Assembly (NCBI GenBank): GCA_005406025.1
Contig: BGZK01000017.1
Span: 186,001-250,000 of the forward strand
Length of the DNA: 64,000 nt
Source of the DNA: Eumeta japonica
Lineage: Eukaryota > Arthropoda > Insecta > Lepidoptera > Psychidae
Direction: 5' to 3'
In this document: positions 57,272-64,000 of the stretch, piece after piece
Layout of the letters: every line of letters begins with the position of its first letter
Position numbering within the stretch: position 1 is the first letter of the stretch
Notes under the pieces: generated by a model
Told to the model about the DNA's origin: nothing
Database searches by the model: none
What the model saw: only the letters and a program-made list of their open reading frames with translations
Position numbers and translations under genes: made by a program

Positions 57272-57733
57272 TTTGGTTGCCTGTAAAGTCGGTATACGGG
57301 CGAAAGTTTTACGTGACAACGACTTTGAATGGTAAAATCATTTTAATGTGAATATTCATTCGTATAGTAGGAAGAAGGATGAAATAATAGTAACAATTTA
57401 AAACATTTATTTATACAAAGAATTATATTTAAAACATTAATTTATACAAAGAATCTCGCACTGAATTTCATATTAACAAAATTTTATTTTTACCTTTACA
57501 TACATACGTATTTATATACAAATATACATACAATAACTTGCAATACATTTGCAAGCTATGCACTAATTCTCTAGTGCTGCGCGAGACCGATCATAGTTGA
57601 GTGGGAGAGAGACGCAAGGCATTCGGCGGGCCTCTCTCGTTCGGTGACTCATCGTTACGTTACCGAGCGTTACACTTTTTCATAAGTGATTCCCAGCCGC
57701 AACCTAATTTAAGACGTTGTCACGTCAAAAACT
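57272..57733 (+). repeat. Interspersed repeat (CTGTAAAGTCGG...AAGACGTTGTCAC), copy 2
   Basis: Begins TTTGGTTGCCTGTAAAGTCG and ends TTAAGACGTTGTCACGTCAA. TTTTACGTGACAACGACTTT at about 57309-57328 is nearly the inverse of the right end. Counterpart of 30453-30990. Inside it a 30-base segment around 57407-57450 (ATTTATACAAAGAAT) is tandemly doubled. Confidence 0.65.
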
Positions 57734-58390
57734 TTCCCCGATTACGTGTACCGCAACGATATCGTATCTGCCGTCGGAACGTGGGCGACAAAGACGAGTC
57801 GTCGGCACTGGCCGTGTGCTGCGGTCTTTATTGCTGAGCAGCACTGCGTGGGCGCCGCTGCGTTATAATCGAAGCACAAACACAAGCCGCCGCCGCGGGG
57901 GCCTATTAGAAGTTCGGTGACTTTTGATCGGGGCTATAGTTGGGGACCGTCTGTTTGAGTTAGGATTACTTTGGACGCCCTGGGTTATTCTGCGCTTGCT
58001 GGTTGAACACCACATTTACTTAGTATGGTGTTGATACGTTGGAATTAGTCGACTTGGGACAGGGAGTAGGAACTTTTTTATCGGGCACGCTCGAGAGATA
58101 CTAAACATGTGTTAAGAAATACAAAATACGTTAACCTATTACAGCTGATTACAACATTATGTAAGCCTTGGAATATTATTTAAAGGAAAGGAATTAATGA
58201 TTTAAAGGAAAAAAAAAAACATTTTACGTCTAAAGGTAACAAAAGTTACGTTAATTATCTATCTTCAAGTAACGTCAAGATCATCTATATGCAGCGTAAC
58301 TGATTTTTATTCACAATAGCGTTGCTAAATGTTTAAAAACGCCTTAATTTGTTTTTTGCCCACGTTATTATTACATTAAATTATTCTTAA
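57734..58390. other. Unassigned; GC-rich to about 57960, then AT-rich
   Basis: The GC-rich first part holds frames of 67-78 codons without domains. Nothing recognised after it. Confidence 0.4.
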
Positions 58391-58394
58391 AATA

Positions 58395-58975
58395 GTGTAA
58401 ACTAAAAAGCACCAGCAAAAGAGCGTATCTTCATGACACTTACGTCCTTTTGTTGAGAAGCGCAATTTTTCGGCAATAAATCAAAAACACTATATCTGAC
58501 CATGTTCAAAATAATTTTCTTTGAAAGTATTTATTAAGCGTTACCCTCATTACTTTTTTCATATTTCTTGAACATAGGGTTTGGAAAATAGAGGGCGGGA
58601 CACCATTTCTTCAATTTTCGGAGCGGTTATTTTCGAAATTATTCACGTAATCAGAAAAATTGGTAATAAACCTAAAAATGTTTTTAGAATAATTGTAATA
58701 CTATGTGTCACATGTTGATGTTTGCTGAATAAAAAATTTTTCAGCTTCTGTTACATATATGGAGTGCACCCCCTAGAAATATTTATTTATATTATTTACC
58801 CACGAAACTAAGTAGCGACTTATACAAGACATCTGTGCTACAAATTTCATCAATATACGTTTTGTAGTTTTTGAATAAAATGCCTGTGACATACGAACGG
58901 ACGGACGGATATGACGAAACTATAAGTTTCCCGTTTTGCCATTTGGCTCGGAATCCTAAAAATACCCACAACAAA
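58395..58975 (-). repeat. AGGGTTCCG-family interspersed repeat, copy D
   Basis: Shares with copies B, C and E: AGAGCGTATCTTCATGACAC, GTCCTTTTGTTGAGAAGCGC, TGTTACATATATGGAGTG, GACATACGAACGGACGGACG and CCATTTGGCTCGGAATCCTA. It lacks the outer GGGTTCCGAAG end present in C and E. Confidence 0.75.
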
Positions 58976-59370
58976 ATATATGTTTATGCCATTTTTAAAC
59001 TAAATGTATTGGACTAATGAATAATTCCATTTTGTTATTTTTTTATATAACAAGATAAGGCTCAGAAAATCTAACTATAAAAATATACTTTGTCTTTATT
59101 ACAACTTTTGAACAATAGAAGTATATATTTACTCGCCTTATTTACTGAATTTAGAAACGTAAATCGTAAATATTTTCATATATTAATAGATTACATTATA
59201 TACAATCTTCAGTGTATGGGTGTGACTTGCACTTTGCCGTATTTTCCTGTGTCGTCTCTTTTAAAGTTTTTTTTTCTGCGAGCTGTTAGTACATTTGACT
59301 CGACCTTTGTAAGGGCTTTCGCGAGGCCCAAAGTCTTAACAGGCAATATGGATTTTGACGAAATTATCTT
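58976..59370. other. AT-rich DNA, no gene seen
   Basis: A 112-codon frame ends at 59428 without a recognisable domain. Confidence 0.45.
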
Positions 59371-59374
59371 TGTT

Positions 59375-59530
59375 ATCCCTCAGAGTAGATCGTGCAACGA
59401 CACGAGAGCGCTAATGAGGGCCGCGTGAGGTCGGCTGTTACACGAATAACATTATATGCGTCTTAGGTTCGTATTAACAAACCTCGCTCAAATCATGCGC
59501 TAGCTCGAGAAGTAACGCGGGAGCGAGACA
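59375..59530. promoter_or_regulatory. Regulatory-looking GC-rich block
   Basis: GC-rich non-coding stretch (GAGAGCGCTAATGAGGGCCG). Candidate only. Confidence 0.2.
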
Positions 59531-60159
59531 TATATTGTTTTCTATACCAAAAGAGTGTAACTCTCTTGCTTTCCCCACTCTCAAGACAAAACACACACTC
59601 AAGTATGCTTTATTAATACAAACATTAGACTACAGTATGAGACTTAGCCGATGAATTTCGTACATTTGCATGATCAATACTTGACGAATTCTTTAAAAAG
59701 AAAAAGTTTGAACGTGATATTATTTGTTACATATCTCCAGCTAATAGGAAAAACCATAAAATATCACCGAAACCAACAAAACAATTTCAACTCAACACGA
59801 AAAGAGTCCATTAAAAGAATTTCATTTATTTAACACAAAAAATATAAGCCGTACGTCGATCATAAGTCTTTAGCTGCTTATAATAATAAAAACATCACTT
59901 ATGACGTAACTCTAGGGAGCTCCTTTGCATGAGCGTTTACACATATTCTAAGTAACTGGAAAAAAAAAACATGTTACGCAGCATGTGAATACTTCATGGC
60001 GACGCCCGGTCATGTTTCTTGCCGCTTATGAAATTACGGTCCCGCCCGCTTGAAAAAGTATTGCCATCATTCATGCATAACATTATCGTCTGAAGGGAGG
60101 CGAGCGCGATATTTACGATCCCGCTCAAGAAAATGGTATCGCGTGAATTGGAACGCAAC

Positions 60160-60190
60160 ATCTCGCAGACGTTTGGTACGTCTGCGAGAT
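60160..60190. repeat. Perfect 13-bp stem hairpin with 5-base loop
   Basis: ATCTCGCAGACGT at 60160-60172 and ACGTCTGCGAGAT at 60178-60190, loop TTGGT, within a GC-rich block (59990-60250). The U-free right side is not followed by a T-run, so a terminator role is unlikely. It may be a structured RNA element or a regulatory palindrome. Confidence 0.85.
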
Positions 60191-60260
60191 TGGTACGCGC
60201 AATGGTGTCGCAATGGAACGGCTCAGACAACCGAATTTTGTATGGATCGTTTGTCTAGAT

Positions 60261-60455
60261 CAGGTATGGGCAACCTTTGACATGTTGCGGGCCACACTAT
60301 AGTGTGCAAATACGTTCGCGGGCCACGTTTAAAAGTACGTGCATTTTAAAGTAGTGTTTATAGTTTTTAGCGATAGAGATGAGACACGAAATTATTCAAA
60401 ATGTCCCGCGGGCCGGATCAAATCTTACAGCGGGCCGGTGGTTGCCCGCATATTG
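60261..60455. mobile_element. hAT-like MITE
   Basis: Starts CAGGTATGGGCAACCTTT with GTTGCGGGCCACA and ends GCGGGCCGGTGGTTGCCCGC followed by ATATTG, the familiar layout of short hAT-derived elements with GGGCAACC ends and internal GCGGGCC repeats. The ends are imperfect inverted repeats. I found no matching 8-bp target duplication, so it is probably worn. Confidence 0.65.
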
Positions 60456-61470
60456 CAACAGGTCATGGTCAGTGCATTATTTACAAAAGTAATAGACAGT
60501 AAGGTAAGGTAAAAGTGAAGATAAAGTAAAATATTAATATGTTAAAATTCAATATCAAGCGTTATATATCACTTTACGTCGTTAGTTTCCAACGTTGTCA
60601 ATGCATCCTTAATGGCTTACTTAATGGTTAGTGGCTAACGGGAATGGCTTACTAGCGACTCCTGGGCCAGCGTGACCAAGTTCCTCATTTCGGAAGAAAG
60701 AAATTTAGCGACGTTGTTGTAAAAATATCTAAGAGAATATATAGAAAGTCGACGTATTACGTAGGAGAAGATTCGAGGTCATATGGAGATTGGTATTTAT
60801 ACGCCAAATTCAAAAGCAACAATTTTTTATTTATCTATAAATTGACTCCTATTTCACAAAAGAATAGGATTATAAAGACGAACAAAGAAAGAGACTATAT
60901 CTCGATCTCCACATGGTACGATGCTTACATTCCTCTTTTGCTTCAGTAATATTGATCAATCGTTTCGTGCAGGTTTATTGATTTGGGAGGCTTAAACTTT
61001 GGCCTTTTTAATATAACGTATTTTGTCTGAATAAGATTTACCAAGGCGCTCATTGCCGATCCTTCCATAGCAACAAATACCCTCTATTTTTTGTAAATCT
61101 ACTTTTATTCATCCTTTCCTAATAGCTACTAACAATCACAACAATGTTTTTCTACTCAAGTTACTGTTCATCATCTTTCTAACAACACCATTCCCTGCCA
61201 TCACTAATCATTAATAATATACCTATTTTTCAAGGACACTTTCCAAGTACTATGCAAGTTCTACTACGCAAAAATTTGCTGCATTGATAATACTTTAATG
61301 TTTCTTTTGCCACACTCAAAGAAAACTACATTACACTAACTTTATGGTAATTGGATTTCTTATGAATTCACTTCAGAATGGAAACGGGCCCATGTTGATC
61401 GGTGCAAGTAAAATATTGTTAAAATACGATTAATGACGGTCAGATTTTGTTAAAAAAGTTGTAACAGGAA
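60456..61470. other. AT-rich DNA, no gene seen
   Basis: No domain-bearing frame or repeat end recognised. Confidence 0.5.
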
Positions 61471-61699
61471 ATTAAATGTGGATTAAAATTTGTGATAATA
61501 AGTTACAATCTGAAGAGAAGACAGCAGAATTGTGAACAACTGTTCCATGGTGACAGCAAAAGAAGGGAGTTCAAGCGAGCGAGAAGCGTAAGTAAAAAAA
61601 TGATGGCTTCTTTTTGTCCAGACGAGGGCACTTTGCAAGATCCCGTTTGAAGTACAAAAAACAGTTGCAACTGAAAAATACACTATCATTTGTTTGCCT

Positions 61700-61992
61700 G
61701 ATGTTTTTGAAAAGGTTTGGCACAGATAATTACCAAATCGTGTCCTTTTGCGTTACGACAATACTTAATCGTACATTTCAAACAAGATAATTTCATTTTT
61801 AGTTTTCGAAAAGGTGGAGTTCGTGGACCCATCTAGCATATAAATTGGACTTTGCTTTATGTGACTTCTTTGTTCTGCTAAAAATCAAAGATTTTATGAG
61901 AGATTTGAAAATTATGGATCCATAAGAAGCTGTGAAAGTTTCTAACCAGCTGCTAAAAAAGCAGCCAAGAGCGTGTAGGACAATGCTCACTG
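61700..61992 (+). pseudogene. Mariner-family transposase C-terminal fragment
   Basis: In shifting frames: LLRYDNT (for HDNA-R), then a degraded PPYSPDLAPCDFFLF motif read as KLDFALCDFFVLLKIKDFM, then EAVKVSNQLLKKQPRACR, a typical mariner tail. The last acid of the D,D34D core would sit in ALCDFF. It is a different copy from that at 49.2 kb and on the opposite strand. Only the last third is visible, with stops. Confidence 0.6.
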
Positions 61993-62695
61993 TAGGGTTC
62001 CAAAGTCGTCACTACAAAAAAATGCAGTATAGATGAAAAAAACTACGTTGTTCCACTTTTTTTCCTTATTTTCCGCACATAACAAGTATACTATTCTATA
62101 TAACTAGAGAAACAAGTAGGTATGTCGACTATGTCTCTTAAAATAGAGTAACCTAAAAAGTACCAGCAAAAGAGCGTCTCTTCATGGCACTAACGTCCTT
62201 TTGTTGAGAAACGCAATTTTTCGGAAGTATCTCAAAAACGTTATATTCGATCATGTTTAAAATAATTAATGTTGAAAGTATTTATTAAGCATTATCTTTC
62301 TATATATTTTTTTGTATTCTTTGGACTTGTGATTTAAAAAATAAAGAAAGGGACACAAATTATGCTACTTTCGTTGCGATGATTTCCGAAAATGTTCACT
62401 TATTTAAAAAAAAGGCTTAGAAATCTTAAATTTTTTTAAAAGAAAGTTGATATTTGCTGAATAAAAATGTGTCAGATTCTGTTACATGTATGAAGTGCCT
62501 CTCTCTCTAAAAATATTTATTTTTGTTCTTTAACTACTAAACTAAGTAGCGGGTTATACAAGACACATATAATAAATTACATCAATATACATCTTGTAAT
62601 TTTTGAGTGAAATGCCTGTGACATGCGGATTAATGGATATAACGAAACTATAAGGGTTCCGTTTCTGCTATATTGGCAGAGAACGCTAAAATACA
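61993..62695 (-). repeat. AGGGTTCCG-family interspersed repeat, copy E
   Basis: Lower end AGGGTTCCAAAGTCGTCACT, then GAGCGTCTCTTCATGGCACT, GTCCTTTTGTTGAGAAACGC, TGTTACATGTATGAAGTG, GCCTGTGACATGCGG and the upper end near GGCAGAGAACGCTAAAAT. It abuts the mariner fragment at 61.7-61.99 kb. Confidence 0.75.
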
Positions 62696-63655
62696 TGCTC
62701 TCAGACTTATCAAATTTCTTTAGAAGTAAGTATATGTAGTTTCAGAAGCGATAAATAAAAGACAGATTTACGTAAAAGAGTATTATTTAGCTAAAAATTT
62801 TATAACAAAGTTTTTATAAAAATTTTCTTTTATACCATTTTATTTTTAGTGAAAGTATTGGATCACTTTGGATCTATTGTATCCATCATTTTTTTTTAAT
62901 TCTAAAGAAATTTTTTAGGCAGGTGTCTATGTAAACCACCATACATAGGACTACATAAAGAAATTTTGAAAATGTAGGGACAGCTTTAACGTTTATAAAT
63001 TTGAAAAACATCATAGCCATTGAGATTTATTAATAAATTTAAGGGAGATTATTTGAAAAAATCTGTTAAAAAGTTGTTATTCATAATTTTTAGTGGCCTG
63101 TAGTATTAATCTAGTCAACGGTCCATATGGTCAGGAAAATGGATATTAATACAACTTATATTTACCATTGAAATACATATTTCTAATCCTTCAACTATAG
63201 ATATACATAAATATATATTTTTAAATTTTGTATAAATTGATGTGATAGCTGTTGGACTTAAACTTAATGTGAATGTAAGTTGCACATTATGGGATGCTTT
63301 TGTACACATATAATATAATGAGAGATTAGTGCTGTCAATGCTTTTTCAGGTTTAATAAAGTATAAAATCTGTAAAATACAAAAGTTCCTATAAAACCATT
63401 CAGTAGCTTTAAAAGATGCGATTATATGCTATTAATTTCTAAAAGTTCTTTGTAAAAATTCATTTTCTATTGTCATCTTTAATCAAATCCTTTGGAATCC
63501 ATTAAAAATTTTTAACGTACTCTGACTGACTCTTCATAAAATACCTTAGTGATAAAATAGTATGTAAAGTATTTAATTTGTTATTCAGGTTCAGTAATTT
63601 TCAATGAAGAATTTCAAATTTAAATTTAAAACGCAGGAGTTCGGGTAAAATTAAA
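62696..63655. other. AT-rich DNA, no gene seen
   Basis: Featureless at the level I can read. Confidence 0.5.
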
Positions 63656-63880
63656 GGATCTTCAAGAATTAAACAGAGCGACCGGCGCCCGCGCCGAGAT
63701 AAATTCAACACTACAATCCGGTTTATTTTCATGAAAAAGTAATGGCTTTCCACTGCAGGGTAGAAGTGAAGATCTCAGAAATCTCGGCCTGTTTAATTTA
63801 GGATTTCGGATTGGATATTTTTGCGCCTACGTCTTAACGCGCTGTCAAACTTTATGACATTTTTTTATAATGCCCTGTTG
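63656..63880. promoter_or_regulatory. Regulatory-looking block
   Basis: GC-rich patch (GAGCGACCGGCGCCCGCGCC) followed by CGGCCTGTTTAATTTAGG. No frame. Candidate only. Confidence 0.2.
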
Positions 63881-64000
63881 TGTGGGACCAAAATGTCAAT
63901 ATAGCTTTTTGTTTCATTTTATGTCGGTATATCATATTTGTTTGATTAAACTTTTCTAAAACTGTTGATTATTTAATAAACTGGCAAAATCTCTTTGAAG

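Noticed and set aside
60160..60190. Intrinsic transcription terminator
   Set aside because: A stem-loop is present, but there is no T-run after it and the genome is eukaryotic.
60261..60455. 8-bp target duplication for the hAT-like MITE
   Set aside because: The eight bases left of CAGGTATGGG (GTCTAGAT) and right of the other end (CAACAGGT) do not match.
1..64000. Canonical tRNA genes
   Set aside because: The A/B-box pairs found belong to SINE-like elements. None folds into a full cloverleaf that I could verify by eye.

Overview
The window looks like AT-rich intergenic and intronic DNA from an insect, most likely a moth or butterfly (Lepidoptera). The evidence is the load of animal DNA transposons, a Jockey-type LINE, a Helitron and tRNA-derived SINEs, plus interspersed repeats I associate with lepidopteran genomes: an AGGGTTCCG...GAGCCAAAATGG family, a CATGGACATTCGCAAC...TGTTGCCGG tail, and a TTTGTCCGCGGGTCCGCCCGCGTGG element. 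The lineage call rests on memory of these repeats, not on a search. There is no bacterial-type gene organisation. No complete host protein-coding gene can be read.

Layout. 1-2.0 kb: unassigned sequence and a small mariner-type inverted-repeat element. 2.0-6.2 kb: a decayed but nearly full-span two-gene DNA transposon of ISL2EU type, with a THAP/DDE transposase on + and a SWIM/YqaJ nuclease on -, converging between matching terminal repeats. 6.2-11.6 kb: unassigned DNA, a GC-rich hairpin block, an 18-unit 46-bp minisatellite (8.73-9.57 kb) and a perfect 23-bp stem hairpin (11.57 kb). 12.0-13.35 kb: a short CACTG-ended transposon with 12-bp terminal repeats and a TAA target duplication, carrying the two ends of a widespread uncharacterised protein family. 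14-22 kb: copies of interspersed repeats, two SINEs and a Ty3/gypsy relic whose gag and pol pieces face opposite ways. 22-28 kb: an inverted repeat pair, a GC-rich near-perfect hairpin in a regulatory-looking block (24.6-24.9 kb), and the first copy of a repeat whose 146-bp core recurs exactly, inverted, at 32.6 kb.

The best host feature is at 28.63-28.90 kb on +: an initiator plus correctly spaced DPE, a 5' UTR, a good ATG context and a 13-codon first coding exon ending in a consensus splice donor. If real, some or all of the DNA downstream is the first intron of that gene. A weaker candidate first exon with a TATA box lies at 37.28-37.36 kb.

33-44 kb holds further repeat copies and tandem repeats. 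44.8-47.3 kb is a 5'-truncated Jockey-like LINE on -. 49.2-50.3 kb is a mariner relic on -. 52.0-52.2 kb is a CA/TA/GT palindromic microsatellite. 53.4-53.85 kb has two SINEs. 54.2-56.6 kb is a Helitron relic on -. 57-64 kb has more repeats, a hAT-like MITE, a hairpin at 60.16 kb and a second mariner relic at 61.7-62.0 kb. All coding relics carry frameshifts and stops, so they do not form a working pathway. What they share is mobility, and several elements appear nested or abutting.
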